Assembly: GCA_016706685.1 (NCBI GenBank)
Contig: JADJJE010000008.1
Coordinates: forward strand, 248,001 to 312,000
Direction: 5' to 3'
Length of the DNA stretch: 64,000 bases
Source: Sandaracinaceae bacterium
Lineage (GTDB): Bacteria > Myxococcota_A > Polyangia > Polyangiales > Houyiibacteriaceae
The position numbers and the translations under genes were made by a program. Positions 52,257 through 61,556 of the stretch are shown here, in pieces. Under the pieces are notes generated by a model that was given only the letters and a program-made list of their open reading frames with translations, had not been told where the DNA came from and searched no databases. How positions within the stretch are numbered: position 1 is the first letter of the stretch; each line of letters starts with the position of its first letter.

Positions 52257-52358
52257 GCGACGCGAGCTCGGTGCCCCTCGACCTCAGGCGGTGAGAACCC
52301 TGGAAAACCCTCCACGGACTCGACAGGAGCCGCGCCGGCAGGCATCTAGCTTCGGCTG

Positions 52359-53015
52359 ATGCGCCCCGACACCGCCGAGACCCGCGCGCGCTTGATCGCC
52401 ACTGCCGAGCAGCTCTACGCCGAGCGCGGGCTGGACGGGCGTGTCCCTGGTCGAGATCAGCCGCGAGGCCGGGCAGCGCAACCGGGCCGCCGCGCAGTAC
52501 CACTTCACCGACAAGGCGGGGCTGGGTGCAGGCCATCCTTGGACAAGCACACGCCGGGCATCGAGGCCGCGCGGCACGCCATGATCGACGCGCTCGAGGC
52601 GGGCACCGGCGAGCCCCCGCTGCGGGCCTGGGTGGACGCACTCGTGCGTCCGCTGGCCGCCAAGCTGGACGACGAAGACGGTGGTCGCGCGTTCCTGCGC
52701 GTGCAGGCCGAGCTGATGCGCCAGCCCGACGCCACGCTAGAGCACCGCGCCAAGCAGAACCGCGGCGCCGAGCGCCTCCTGCGCGGCATGACGCGTGCCA
52801 CCACCGGAGCCGTCCCCGTGCCGCGCGCGCTGTTGGCCGCGCGCATGCTGCTGGTCACCGGGCTGCTGTTCCACGGCATGTCGGACTACCTGGCGCGCGA
52901 CGCGGGGGGACCGCCGCCACGCGCCGTGTTCGTGGAGGCGCTGGTGGACGCCATCGAGGCCCTGCTGGCCGCGTCGCCGTCGGCCTCGGCGCTGGCGGCT
53001 GGCCGTCGCGGGTGA
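52359..53015 (+). CDS. TetR-family regulator, small compensating frameshifts
   Basis: 218 residues from ATG 52359. The DNA-binding part is MRPDTAETRARLIATAEQLYAERGLDG, then VSLVEISREAGQRNRAAAQYHFTDKAGL read across three one-base insertions (near 52440, 52525 and 52540), after which the frame returns. The effector domain is intact: RHAMIDALEAGTGEPPLRAWVDALVRPLAAKL and LAARMLLVTGLLFHGMSDYLARDA. The operon encoding the MBL hydrolase, sulfotransferase, oxidoreductase and SDR is divergent, with a perfect palindrome at its start, so repression of that operon is the likely role. Confidence 0.8.
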   Translation: MRPDTAETRARLIATAEQLYAERGLDGRVPGRDQPRGRAAQPGRRAVPLHRQGGAGCRPSLDKHTPGIEAARHAMIDALEAGTGEPPLRAWVDALVRPLAAKLDDEDGGRAFLRVQAELMRQPDATLEHRAKQNRGAERLLRGMTRATTGAVPVPRALLAARMLLVTGLLFHGMSDYLARDAGGPPPRAVFVEALVDAIEALLAASPSASALAAGRRG

Positions 53016-53054
53016 GCGGGGACACACTGAACGTCCATGCTCGCTCGCGTCGGA

Positions 53055-53363
53055 TCAGCCTGGGCGCGGCGACTCGTGAGCCGCCAGCACGTGAACCTGC
53101 CCGACGCTCGGCGCGAACAGCCGGTCGCGGATGGCCAGGTAGGCCGGGTCGGCGAAGAACGCCGCGAACGCCGCCTGCGTGGCGAAGCGAATGGTGAAGA
53201 GGCGATTGAAGCGCGCCCCCTCCGGGCCGCGCAGCACCTCGGCCACGCGCACGTCGAGGACGAAGCGGCCCCCCGCGGCCTCGAGCAGGGGCGTCATCTC
53301 GGCGCGGTACTGCGTGTAGACGGCGTCATCGAGGACCTCGAGGCCAATCGTGCGGTCGAACAT
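53055..53363 (-). CDS. DUF1330-like small protein
   Basis: 102 residues from ATG 53363. LEVLDDAVYTQYRAEMTPLLEAAGGRFVLDVRVAEVLRG and FNRLFTIRFATQAAFAAFFADPAYLAIRDRLFAPSVGQVHVL show the ferredoxin-like dimeric alpha/beta-barrel pattern of DUF1330, with the usual F-x-S/D-x2-A-x-A-F-F-x-D-P-x-Y motif. The frame is intact, unlike its neighbours. The function is unknown. Confidence 0.8.
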   Translation of the reverse strand: MFDRTIGLEVLDDAVYTQYRAEMTPLLEAAGGRFVLDVRVAEVLRGPEGARFNRLFTIRFATQAAFAAFFADPAYLAIRDRLFAPSVGQVHVLAAHESPRPG

Positions 53364-53397
53364 GGGGCAGCGTCTCCAGGGGTGTTGAGGCCACAGC

Positions 53398-53923
53398 TTG
53401 TCGCGCTTCTCCCTCTTCGGGCTCGCCCTGCTCTCTGGCTGCGGCGGAGGCGCCGAGGGCACCGGCGGCACGGGCGGCAGCACCACGGGCGCAGGCGCCG
53501 CGGAGCCGCTCACCTGCACGGTGCCCGAGGTCGCCCAGGCTCGCCCCATCGCACCGTTGCTCATCCCTGGCTGCAGCTTCACGGGCGGCTCGTCGTCCAC
53601 GCCCACCATCCTGCGCACCGCCGAAGAGGTCTCCGTGGCACTCCAGTGCAGCGGCGAGGGCCAGCCGCCAGGCAGCGCGCTCGGCGTCGACATGGCGGCC
53701 AACGGCGTCTACCTGCTGCAGTACACCATGTCGCCCGCCTTCGGCGGCCTCCAGGTCTTCGACGACGGCACGCGCTCACGGTGCTCACCGCGCTTCCGCC
53801 CCCAACTGCCCGGGCGACCCCATGCCCATGCCCATGAACAGCACGGCCGCGTGGCTCATGCCCAAGGACGCCTCGCGCACCATGCAGCAAGCCACGTGCT
53901 CGCTGCCCGAGCGCTGCGACTGA
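53398..53923 (+). CDS. Small lipoprotein of unknown function, one frameshift
   Basis: About 175 residues. A TTG start at 53398 gives the lipoprotein signal SRFSLFGLALLSGCGGGAEG (lipobox LSGC) and a Gly/Thr-rich linker. The mature part (LTCTVPEVAQARPIAPLLIPGCSFTGG, VYLLQYTMSPAFGGLQVFDDGT) continues after a shift near 53775 as TVLTALPPNCPGDPMPMPMNSTAAWLMPKDASRTMQQATC and stops at 53921-53923. Cys residues suggest disulfides. No family is recognised. Confidence 0.5.
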
Positions 53924-53925
53924 CG

Positions 53926-54474
53926 TCAGCGCTTGCCGTCCGGCCGCGCCACCACGTCGCCGGGCGCGAGCGCGCCCTCGCGCTTCAGCACCCAGAAGTC
54001 GCTGATGGGCACGAACGCGGGGCCCACCTTGAAGACCTCCCAGCCGAGCAGCAGCTCCGAGCTGCCGGGGTTCACGCTCACCAGCGGGCAGAAGCCGGCG
54101 CTGGCGGGGAAGTCCTGCTTCAGGTTGCCGGCCACCTGGTAGTCCAGGTAGTGCCCGCCACGCCAACCGCGCGGGAAGCGCACGCCCGCCGCCGGGCGCA
54201 CGTGGTAGTGCCCGAAGGTCAGCGCCTTGCCGTGGCGGTCGCGCTTGGGCGCCGGCGGCGTGTCCCAGCCGGTCTGCTCCACCTTCACGTTCCAGCCGCG
54301 CAGCACGCCGCTGGCTGGGTCGCGGTGGAAGGTCTTGCGGAACGACTTCCACATGAGCTTGTGAAACAGGTCGGGCATGCTCAGGTCGATGCCCGTGTAG
54401 GTGGTGTCCGCGAGCGCGTCGAGGTCGAGGGGCGCGCCGCGGCGCACGATGTCGTAGAGCTCGCGGCCGTTCAT
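53926..54474 (-). CDS. Conserved-looking protein of unknown function next to a GMC oxidoreductase
   Basis: 182 residues from ATG 54474 (MNGRELYDIVRRGAPLDLDAL); an ATG three codons upstream is also possible. The text is rich in aromatic and His residues (DLFHKLMWKSFRKTFHRD, GHYHVRPAAGVRFPRGWRGGHYLDYQVAGN, VSDFWVLKREG) and has no signal peptide. It lies 43 bp downstream of the GMC oxidoreductase on the same strand. The frame is intact. No function is assigned. Confidence 0.6.
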   Translation of the reverse strand: MNGRELYDIVRRGAPLDLDALADTTYTGIDLSMPDLFHKLMWKSFRKTFHRDPASGVLRGWNVKVEQTGWDTPPAPKRDRHGKALTFGHYHVRPAAGVRFPRGWRGGHYLDYQVAGNLKQDFPASAGFCPLVSVNPGSSELLLGWEVFKVGPAFVPISDFWVLKREGALAPGDVVARPDGKR

Positions 54475-54517
54475 GGAGAGCACTTGATCGAGGTGATGGT
54501 CATGGGGTTCCGGAGGG

Positions 54518-56049
54518 TCAGAGGGTGTTCAGCACGGACCGCGCGGCCGAGGTGGCCACGGCCGCGATGGGGATCTGCGGGTTTCACCCCCGAGGCTGCT
54601 GGGAAACACGCTGGAGTCGGCCACGTAGAGGCCGCGCGGGTGGCGTGGTGGCGGAAGTCCGGGCGCACCACCGCGCTGCGGGTCACTGCCCATGCGGCAG
54701 GTGCCGAACATGTGCGTGATGGCGCTGGTGTATGCGGACGCGCGCTTCGGGCCGTGCTGCTCGAGCTCGATCAAGTCGGCCACGCGCGAGGTGCGCCGCA
54801 AGAAGCCGCGCACGCCCGGCGACACGTGGTCCGCGCCGGCCGCCAGCATCATCTCGCCCATCACGCGCAGCCCGCGGCGGTAGCGCCGCACGTCGTGGTC
54901 GCTCGGGGAGAAGAACACGTGGGGCTTGCCGCGCACCACGCGCACCACGCCCTCGGCCTCGGCGCACCGCGGCGCCCCAGTCGAGCACGTGCGCCATGTC
55001 GTCGACCTCGCGCCAGCTCGCGGCCCACGCCCTCGGAGGCGCCCGGCCATCACCCCGAGGTCGAAGCCCAGCGCCTCGAACTTGAGGCCCTCGTGGCGCA
55101 GCCCGGTGACTTCGTGCCCCTGCGTGGCGCCCTCCCACATGCGCACGGGCTCGGGGAAGCGCCCGGCCATGGACACGCCCGGGTGGCACTGGAAGTGGCG
55201 CCCCACGGGGCCTTGGCGCAGCCCGCTGCGCATCAGGAGCGCGGGGCTCTGCACGGCGCTGGCCGCCACGATCACGGCGCGCGCTGCGTGCACGCGCACC
55301 TCGGCGCCGCCGTCGGTCACGCCGTGCACGCCCGTGGCGCGGCCCGCCCGCACGTCGATGCCCGTGACCTCGGTGCAGCTCAGCACCACGGCGCCAGCCT
55401 GCTCCGCGTCGGCCAGCAACGTAGCGTCCACCGAGAGCTTGCGGGCGTTGGGGCAGCCCTGCATGCAGCGGCCGAGGCCCTCGCAGCCCTGCACGTTGCG
55501 GCGGATGGGCCGGTGCGCGAGGCCCAGCGCTTCGGCGCCGCGCGCCAGCAGCTGGTTCTTCGCTCCTGCAATGGCGGGGTCCGTGGGGCGCACGTTGAGG
55601 CGCGCCTCCAGCATGTCGGTCGTCGCCTCGAGCACGTCCCACGGCAGCGCGTCCGCGAGCGCGCGGTCCTTGGTGAGCCACTCGTCGTACACGTCGCGGG
55701 GCATGCGCCAGCAGATGGCGCCGTTGATGGGCGAGCTGCCGCCCACCAGCTTGCCCTGCACGAACGGCGTGGGCGCCGAGCCCAGCACCACCGACGCGCC
55801 CATGTCGCGGTACGTGTCGGCCATGGAATGGAACGCCGACAGCTGGAACTCGCGCGGCGCGAACCAGCGGCCCGCCTCGATGACGATCACCGAGGCGCCC
55901 GCGCGGGCCACTCGCGTGCGGCGCGCGCTGCCCGCCGGGCCGCTGCCGATGATGACCACGTCGGCGCGCAGCTCGAGCGCTCGGTGCACGTGGCGTCCGT
56001 CGATGCGCTCGCTCACGCGCGGCTTTGGACTGCTCGTCGTAGCGCTCAC
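54518..56049 (-). CDS. GMC-family FAD-dependent oxidoreductase, frameshifted near both domain joins
   Basis: About 510 residues from GTG 56049, overlapping the stop of the small upstream gene (GTGA). The FAD motif is ELRADVVIIGSGPAGSARRTRVARAGASVIVIEAG, then GKLVGGSSPINGAICWRMP (the FAD-covering GG-S-x-N motif), and a Cys-rich NVQGCEGLGRCMQGCPNARK, typical of the cholesterol-oxidase-like branch. The C-terminus has SAITHMFGTCRMG and YVADSSVFPSSLG, then across a shift VNPQIPIAAVATSAARSVLNTL. Other shifts lie near 54970 and 55045. It oxidises an alcohol; the substrate is unknown. Confidence 0.85.
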
Positions 56050-56418
56050 GCGCGCCTCCGGGCCGTGGCCTGCACCGCCGGGTCGGTGAAGTACGCCAGG
56101 CACGCCACCACCTTGGCGATCTCCACCAGCTCACCAACGCCAGGCATCCCCGCAGCGCGTGTGATGAAGGCCTCGCGCTCATCGGCGCTCAACTCGGTGA
56201 GCGCGCGCTCGTAGCCCAGCACGCGCGGCAGCACCGCCGAGCACCAGCGTGGCCACCCGCAGACCGAGCCGGAGGTGCACGGGTGCGGCTGCGTCGAAGC
56301 GCACCCAGAAGGCGCGCAGGTCCACGTCCTCGATGGCGGGCAGGCCGCGCCCTGGGGCAGGCAGGATCGCTGCCAGCAGGGCGTCGCGCAGGCGCGTCTC
56401 GGTCTTGGTCCAGCTCAT
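56046..56418 (-). CDS. Small partner protein of the GMC oxidoreductase, one frameshift
   Basis: About 123 residues from ATG 56418, overlapping the GntR stop (ATGA). It reads MSWTKTETRLRDALLAAILPAPG then LPAIEDVDLRAFWVRFDAAAPVHLRLGLRVATLVLG, and after a shift near 56235 LPRVLGYERALTELSADEREAFITRAAGMPGVGELVEIAKVVACLAYFTDP. Small helical subunits of this kind (gluconate-2-dehydrogenase subunit-3-like) often pair with GMC dehydrogenases. The pairing and overlaps are seen; the subunit role is inference. Confidence 0.6.
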
Positions 56419-57141
56419 GCGTTTGCTCCTTCTCGCGCCCGCAGCAGCGCCTCGAAGCGCGCGAGCGTCAGCGCGTCCACGTCGGCCAGCGCCTGCTCGA
56501 TGATGGCCCCGCGCCCGCCCCGCCATCGCGCAGGGCCTCCAGCACGCGCGCCATGGACGCCGTGTTGGCGGCCGGCTCGGCATACATGGCCTGCGCCACC
56601 ATGGGCAGCTCCTCGAGCACGCGCGCCATGGTGTTCAGCACGCTCAGCGCCACCACGTTGCCGGTGGCCTGCAGCATGGCGCGCGCAAACGCCATGTCGG
56701 CGTCGCGCAGCGCGCTCACCCCCTCGTGCGACGCCGCCAGCATGCGCGCGGCGGCCCCCTGGAGCTGCGCGGCCTGCCCCAGCAGCGCCTCGCGGTGGCG
56801 CACCATCAGGCGCACCGCGATCACGCGCCGCACCTCGAGGAAGTCCCCGAGGATGCTCACCGCCTGGGCAGGCTGGTCCAGCGTGGCCTCGAGCCAGAAG
56901 GGGATCAGGGAGATGTCCCCGACTCGGCCGGGTCGTTCACGCGCAGCCCGCTGCCCTGCCGCGCCGTGACCAGGCCGCGCGTCTCGAGCCGCGACACCAC
57001 ACGCTGAATGTGGCGGGTTCACGCCGTGCTGCTCGGCCAGCTCCCGCACCGTGGGCAACCGGCTCCCACGCGCGTACCGCCCCGCAGGATGTCCTGCGTC
57101 AGGGCGTGCTCGATGGCGCTGGGCGACTTGTCGGGGTGCAT
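56415..57141 (-). CDS. GntR/FadR-family regulator, frameshifted
   Basis: About 240 residues from ATG 57141 (MHPDKSPSAIEHALTQDIL). The winged helix is RYARGSRLPTVRELAEQHGVNPPH followed by a shift near 57015 (RLETRGLVTARQGSGLRV). The all-helical FadR/FCD-type effector domain is intact: FWLEATLDQPAQAVSILGDFLEVRRVIAVRLMVRHREALL and ADMAFARAMLQATGNVVALSVLNTMARVLEEL. ATTG-N7-CAAT at 57161-57175, 19 bp upstream of the start, is a candidate operator. Its stop overlaps the small GMC partner gene, so it heads that operon and may control itself and the divergent DCC gene. Confidence 0.8.
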
Positions 57142-57217
57142 CGGCGAAATGAATGACACAATTGAACGATACAATCAAGCCGTAACGCTCGGAGCGTTTG
57201 CGCTACCCTGCCTGGGT

Positions 57218-57664
57218 ATGCGCCGCCCCACCCACGGAGAGCTCCCCCCGGCCGTCAGCCCCAGCGATGTCGTCATTCTGTTCGACGCCGAGTGCGTGGT
57301 GTGCAGCGGCTGGGTGCACTTCATCCTGCGCAACGATCCCAAGGGGAACCTGCGCATCGGCGCGGTCCAGACGCCCACGGGTAAGGCGCTGCTGCGCTAC
57401 GCCGGCCTCGATGACCAGGACGTGGACACCATGCTGCTGGTCGAGCGCGGCGTGCCGTACTCGCAGTCGAGCGCGTTCCTGCGGGCGGTCTGCTACCTGC
57501 GCTTCCCGTGGCCACTGCTCACCGTGGGCCGGGTGTTGACCGTGTTCCTGCGCAACTGGCTGTACGACCGCGTGGCCAAGAACCGCTACCGCCTGTTCGG
57601 CAAGAAGGAGCTGTGCCTGATCCCCTCGCCCGCCCAGCGTGCCCGCTTCCTGCCTGAAGATTGA
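57218..57664 (+). CDS. DCC-family thiol-disulfide oxidoreductase-like protein (DUF393)
   Basis: 148 residues from ATG 57218. The signature VVILFDAECVVCSGWVHFILRNDPKGNLRIGAVQTPTGKALL holds the D-x-x-C-x-x-C motif that names the family. DTMLLVERGVPYSQSSAFLRAVCYLRFPWPLLTVGRVL, DRVAKNRYRLFGKKELC follow. The fold is thioredoxin-like; bacterial members are small redox proteins of poorly known partners. It is divergent from the GntR gene. The frame is intact, and frameshift density drops from here on. Confidence 0.88.
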   Translation: MRRPTHGELPPAVSPSDVVILFDAECVVCSGWVHFILRNDPKGNLRIGAVQTPTGKALLRYAGLDDQDVDTMLLVERGVPYSQSSAFLRAVCYLRFPWPLLTVGRVLTVFLRNWLYDRVAKNRYRLFGKKELCLIPSPAQRARFLPED

Positions 57665-57744
57665 AGCTGACTGGGGGGGGGCCAGCACACCGCGTCGCAC
57701 ATTTGGACACGACGGTGCCACTGAACTACTATCGTCGGGCCGTC

Positions 57745-58764
57745 ATGACGTATTTCCGCCTCTTCCTCGGGGTCATGCTGCTGGGGCTGCTCGCGCTGAT
57801 CCCCCAGCGCGCTGACGCTCAGTCCACCGGATCGCAGGCCGCCGCCGAGGCGCTCTTCCGCGAGGGCCGGCGCCTGATGGAAGAGGGCAACTACGACGAA
57901 GCGTGCCCCAAGTTCGAGGCCAGCAACCGGCTCGACGTGGCCGTGGGCACCCTGCTCAACCTGGGTGTCTGCTGGGAGCAGGGTGGCCGGCTGGCGAGTG
58001 CCTGGGCCACCTTCTTGGAAGCGGCAGCATTGGCCGCGCGCACCGGATCGCCCGAGCGCGAGCAGCTGGCGCGCAGCCGCGCGGCCGAGCTCGAGTCACG
58101 CTTGATCCGCATCCGCGTGATCGTGGACAGCCCCGCGCGCGGCGAGCAGGTCACGGTGGGCGATCGCGCCTTCGATGACGTGATGTGGAGCGTGGCGATC
58201 CCCATCGATGCGGGCGAGTGGCCGGTGCAAGCGACTGCGCCTGGCCGCATCCCCTGGGAGGGCACTGTCACCGCAGCGAACGAGGGCAGCGTGGTGGAGC
58301 TGCACGTGCCCGCGCTCGAGGTGGCTCCGGAGCCCGAGGTCACCGAGCTGCCGCCTGGGTTGCAGCAGCCCGTAGCGCCCGTGATCCCCGAGGAGCCAGC
58401 CAACCCAGCGCGCACGGCTGGCTGGGTGGTGACCGCCGTGGGGGCCGCCACGCCTCCGGAGCCGGCCTGGGCCTCGGCATCAACGCCAGAACCTGTGGAA
58501 CGACGCCAACTGCGCTCGGGCGGGGAGAACTACTACTGCGCCAGCGCGGCGGATCAGTCGGACGCCGAGACCGCGCGCACACGTGCCAACATCGCCACCG
58601 GCCTTCTCGTCGCGGGCGGCACCGTTGCCATCGCCGGAGTCATCTTGGTCATCGTCTCGAGCGGCGGCGACGATGACGCCGAGGACGGGGCCAGCGCGCG
58701 CGTGCGCGTGACACCCAGCGTGGGGCGGCAGGGCGCGGGCCTCAGCATTCAGGGGGCATTCTGA
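57745..58764 (+). CDS. Exported TPR protein with C-terminal membrane helix, local frameshift pair
   Basis: 339 residues from ATG 57745. The signal peptide ends RADAQ. TPR-like helices (AAAEALFREGRRLMEEGNYDEACPKFEASNRLDVAVGTLLNLGVCWEQGGRLASAWATFLEAA) are followed by a PEGA-like beta domain (RIRVIVDSPARGEQVTVGDRAFDDVMWSVAIPIDAGEWPVQATAPG). A helical hairpin with IATGLLVAGGTVAIAGVILVIV ends the protein. Between about 58440 and 58515 the text is out of frame and returns; the shifted frame gives GAATLPAGLGLGINAR. The plan is common in Myxococcota. It overlaps the next lipoprotein gene. Confidence 0.78.
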   Translation: MTYFRLFLGVMLLGLLALIPQRADAQSTGSQAAAEALFREGRRLMEEGNYDEACPKFEASNRLDVAVGTLLNLGVCWEQGGRLASAWATFLEAAALAARTGSPEREQLARSRAAELESRLIRIRVIVDSPARGEQVTVGDRAFDDVMWSVAIPIDAGEWPVQATAPGRIPWEGTVTAANEGSVVELHVPALEVAPEPEVTELPPGLQQPVAPVIPEEPANPARTAGWVVTAVGAATPPEPAWASASTPEPVERRQLRSGGENYYCASAADQSDAETARTRANIATGLLVAGGTVAIAGVILVIVSSGGDDDAEDGASARVRVTPSVGRQGAGLSIQGAF

Positions 58765-59648
58765 TGAAGACCGGTATGCATACCATCTTTCGTAGCGGCC
58801 TCGGTCGCGGTGCCCGCAGCACCTTTCCGGCCCTGCTCCTCGTGCTGGGTCTCGGTGGCTGCGTGGAGATCATCGGCATCGAGGACACGGAGATCGAGCC
58901 CGGTCGCGACCTCACCTGCGTGGGTAACGTCACCCCGCCCGTGAGCGACGGCGAGCCCGTCCTGATCCGTGCCGTGATCACCAACATCACGGATCCCATG
59001 CGGCAGGGACCGGTGCCCGGCGTTCAGGTGGTGCGCTGCAACTCGCGCCTCGGCGCGGCCTGCGACTTCGGGACGCCCTACTTCCCGGACCCCGAGACCT
59101 TCATCGTGGAGGTGCCCGTCACCTCGGGCTTCAACGGCTACCTGCGCATCCTCGACGCGGACACCGACGACGCGGACGACTGGGTGCCCTACCTCTGGTA
59201 CTTCAGCCAGCCCATCATCAACACGCGCGCCGAGCCGTTCCCCATCCAGGCCCTGACGGTGCCGGTGCGCGAGGGGCTCATCTATCCCGAGACCAGCGTC
59301 ACCCAGGACCCGGCGCGTGGCGACATGGCCATCAACGCCGTGGACTGCGGCGACACGAACGCGCCCAACATCCACTTCGAGGTCACCACGCCGGCCAGCA
59401 TCAGCGCAGGCACCGACCCCTGGTACTTCTCCGGCATGATGGTGGTCATCGCGAGCGCTCCCGCCAACGAGACCACCGATGGCCTCGGGCTAGGCGGGTT
59501 CCGTGGGCTCGAGCCCGGCACCATCGGCATCCGTTCCTACGTGGCGGACACGTTCGACTTCGAGACCCGCAACGGCGAGCTGGTGGCTGAGGACACCCTG
59601 CTGATCGAGCCGGACACGCTCACCACGGTGCGTCTCCTGCCCGAGTGA
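58764..59648 (+). CDS. Lipoprotein of unknown function
   Basis: 294 residues; the ATG overlaps the stop of the TPR gene. The signal ends in LLLVLGLGGCVE (lipobox Cys about residue 34). The mature part is beta-rich with repeated acidic patches (ILDADTDDADDWVPYLWYFSQPIINT; AINAVDCGDTNAPNIHFEVTTPASISAGTDPW; TIGIRSYVADTFDFETRNGELVAEDTLLIEPD), suggestive of an extracellular calcium-dependent or adhesin-like fold. It is probably the surface partner of the TPR protein. The frame is intact. No function is assigned. Confidence 0.7.
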   Translation: MKTGMHTIFRSGLGRGARSTFPALLLVLGLGGCVEIIGIEDTEIEPGRDLTCVGNVTPPVSDGEPVLIRAVITNITDPMRQGPVPGVQVVRCNSRLGAACDFGTPYFPDPETFIVEVPVTSGFNGYLRILDADTDDADDWVPYLWYFSQPIINTRAEPFPIQALTVPVREGLIYPETSVTQDPARGDMAINAVDCGDTNAPNIHFEVTTPASISAGTDPWYFSGMMVVIASAPANETTDGLGLGGFRGLEPGTIGIRSYVADTFDFETRNGELVAEDTLLIEPDTLTTVRLLPE

Positions 59649-59721
59649 CGCGCCGCAGGCCGGCGGTTGCGTCGTCCGTGGGCGCCGGCAGGAGAGGTGA
59701 GCAGGTACGGGCTGTGCCGCT

Positions 59722-59988
59722 GTGCTTGTGGCCGTGGGGGGGGGGTCCACGAGCGACGCTCCTTCGGAGATGGGCGCCGTTGACGTCGGAGGGTCGCGAG
59801 ATGGGGAGCAAGAGCAGGGCGGAGACGACGGTGGCAGCCAGACGAACGGTCGCCGTGCCCCCATCAGCCCCGTCGCGGGCGGCGGTCGAATGACGTCCCC
59901 GTCGTACGCGATGACGATCTCGGTGGGCTCCGTGTCGCCCGTGGGCGACAGCGCGAGCGCGAGCTACCAGCTGCGAGGTGGCCGATGA
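59722..59988 (+). CDS. Small secreted-type protein preceding the collar-like gene
   Basis: 88 codons; the start is uncertain. The C-terminal half (MTSPSYAMTISVGSVSPVGDSASASYQLRGG) has the paired SPSY-x-M/L and SASYQL-x-G pattern I associate with short exported proteins beside collar-domain genes in myxobacteria. Its stop overlaps the next start (ATGA at 59985). The N-terminus lacks a convincing signal peptide, so a frameshift upstream is possible (a run of eight G at about 59737-59744). Confidence 0.4.
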   Translation: MLVAVGGGSTSDAPSEMGAVDVGGSRDGEQEQGGDDGGSQTNGRRAPISPVAGGGRMTSPSYAMTISVGSVSPVGDSASASYQLRGGR

Positions 59989-60940
59989 ACCGCGCACATG
60001 TCGGTCGTGTTGCGCTGCTCGCTTGTCTGCTGTGGACGCCGGCGACCTTCGCCGCCGCGCAGGCTCAGCTGCTCCCGGTGCACGGGACGCTCCAGACACC
60101 GGAGGGGACGCCCGTGAATGGCGTCGTGGCCATCAACTTCTCCCTCTACGCCGACCAACTTGCGGGTACGCCGCTCTTCGCCGAGGCGCGCAACGTGGTC
60201 GTCGAGGATGGCGAGTTCGTGGTCTACCTCGGCGAGATCAACCCGCTCGACCCTGCGCTCTTCCGCGCGCAGGCGTCGGTGCACATTGGCATTCGCGTGG
60301 GGGCGGACCCCGAGATGACACCGCGCATCCCGCTCGGCAGCGTTCCCTATGCGGCCTACGCCACGAACTGCGGCGACGCCGACACGGTCGAGGGGATGTC
60401 AGCCCAGGAGCTCGCGGAGCAGGCAGCCCCTCCCAGCGGCGCCGTCATGTACTTCGACCTTCCGTCGTGTCCGGCGGGCTGGTCGGAGCTCGTCGCCGCG
60501 CGGGGCGCGGGGGGCGGGGGGTCCAGTGGCGGAACCACCTGGCGCCGCTCGGGAACCTCGAGAATCGCTCCCACACCCATGCGGTGGATCCTGCGGCCAG
60601 CATGTCCATGGCCGCCGGAGGGCACGACCACTCCTACGGTGGCGGCTCGATCACCACGGACACGGCAGGTGCACACACGCACCCCGTGGACGCACCGGCG
60701 ACGGTGTCCACCTCGGCGGGCGACCACAACCACCAATGGTTGGCTCGCACCAGCCTCCTCATCTGGTCGTACGACTCGGCTGGAGCGATGATTCAAGGCC
60801 TGAACGTTCCGTCGAACATCGCGAATGGGAGCGGGGGACCGCCTGTGATCGGCATCCCGACCGCAGGCAGTCACGACGCCGAGGCCGCCCGCGCAGCACA
60901 CATCCGCCTTGGGAGCCCCCAGCCCGCACGCCGCACCCCA
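59985..60940 (+). CDS. Exported phage-tail-collar-like protein, frameshifted
   Basis: Start ATG 59985; signal peptide VALLACLLWTPATFAAAQ. The N-terminal beta domain (LLPVHGTLQTPEGTPVNGVVAINFSLYADQLAGTPLFAEARNVVVEDGEFVVYLGE; IPLGSVPYAAYATNC) is followed by the collar-like SGAVMYFDLPSCPAGWSELV. The frame shifts in a G-run near 60511-60520, and the text goes on in the next frame as LENRSHTHAVDPAASMSMAAGGHDHSYGG and AGAHTHPVDAPATVSTSAGDHNHQWLARTSLLI. The repeated H-x-H pairs are typical of tail-collar and tail-fibre tips that bind metal. The 3' end is uncertain because of a further shift; the downstream GNAT gene is convergent. Confidence 0.6.
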
Positions 60941-60965
60941 CCCGAGTCGGGAACCGCTGCGGGCT

Positions 60966-61484
60966 TCAGCGCTTTCGCTGACCCTCGCCGCAGCGGTACA
61001 GGTACAGGTTGAGCGGCGGGTTGTTGGGCGCCTTCACGTTGGGCCCCAGCTCGTACATCTTGATCAGCCCGTAGATGGTGGCGAGCTGGACCGCCTTGGC
61101 GTTGGTGGTGGCGATGAACGCGATCAGGAACTGGAGCTCGGGGCAGGCGTCGGCGTGGTCGAAGAGCATGTCCACGGCGGGGGTGGTCACGGGCTGGCCC
61201 CAGAAGGCCGGGTCCGTGTAGACGCTGATCTCGGCCATGCAGTCGCGCACCGCCGGATTCGCGCGGAAAGGCGTGAGGCTGGTCCAAGAGACGACCACGT
61301 TGTCTTTTTCTACAACGAAGAAGGGGAAGACCTCGTTAGACTCCTCTAGTCGCGCTCGGTAGTAGGCCTTGTAGTCCACTCCCGCGGGCGGCCGGCCTCC
61401 CAAACTGTTCTCGATCCCGCCTTCCCAGATGGCGTAGATTCGTTCTAGGTCTGCACTCGTGCCCCTGCGAGCCCTGATTGACAT
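60966..61484 (-). CDS. GNAT-family N-acetyltransferase
   Basis: 172 residues from ATG 61484. The first half has the GNAT pattern of phosphinothricin-acetyltransferase-like enzymes: RARRGTSADLERIYAIWEGGIENSLGGRPP, VFPFFVVEKDNVVVSWTSLTPFR (strands 2-4) and AEISVYTDPAFWGQPVTTPAVDMLFDHADA, where the acetyl-CoA pyrophosphate loop (R/Q-x-x-G-x-G/A) would be but is weak (FWGQPVTTPA). ELQFLIAFIATTNAKAVQLATIYGLIKMYELG follows. The weak loop makes the activity uncertain. It is divergent from the adenylate-forming-like gene with a 72-bp gap. Confidence 0.7.
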   Translation of the reverse strand: MSIRARRGTSADLERIYAIWEGGIENSLGGRPPAGVDYKAYYRARLEESNEVFPFFVVEKDNVVVSWTSLTPFRANPAVRDCMAEISVYTDPAFWGQPVTTPAVDMLFDHADACPELQFLIAFIATTNAKAVQLATIYGLIKMYELGPNVKAPNNPPLNLYLYRCGEGQRKR

Positions 61485-61556
61485 CCTGGCACGATACGGA
61501 TCTCCCGATCCGGCGGTCAAGCAATCGCCATCGCGCCCCCACCGAATTCCAGGCCC

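Noticed and set aside
57161..57175. ATTG-N7-CAAT as a firm GntR operator
   Set aside because: Arms of only 4 bp; mentioned under the GntR gene but not given as a separate feature.
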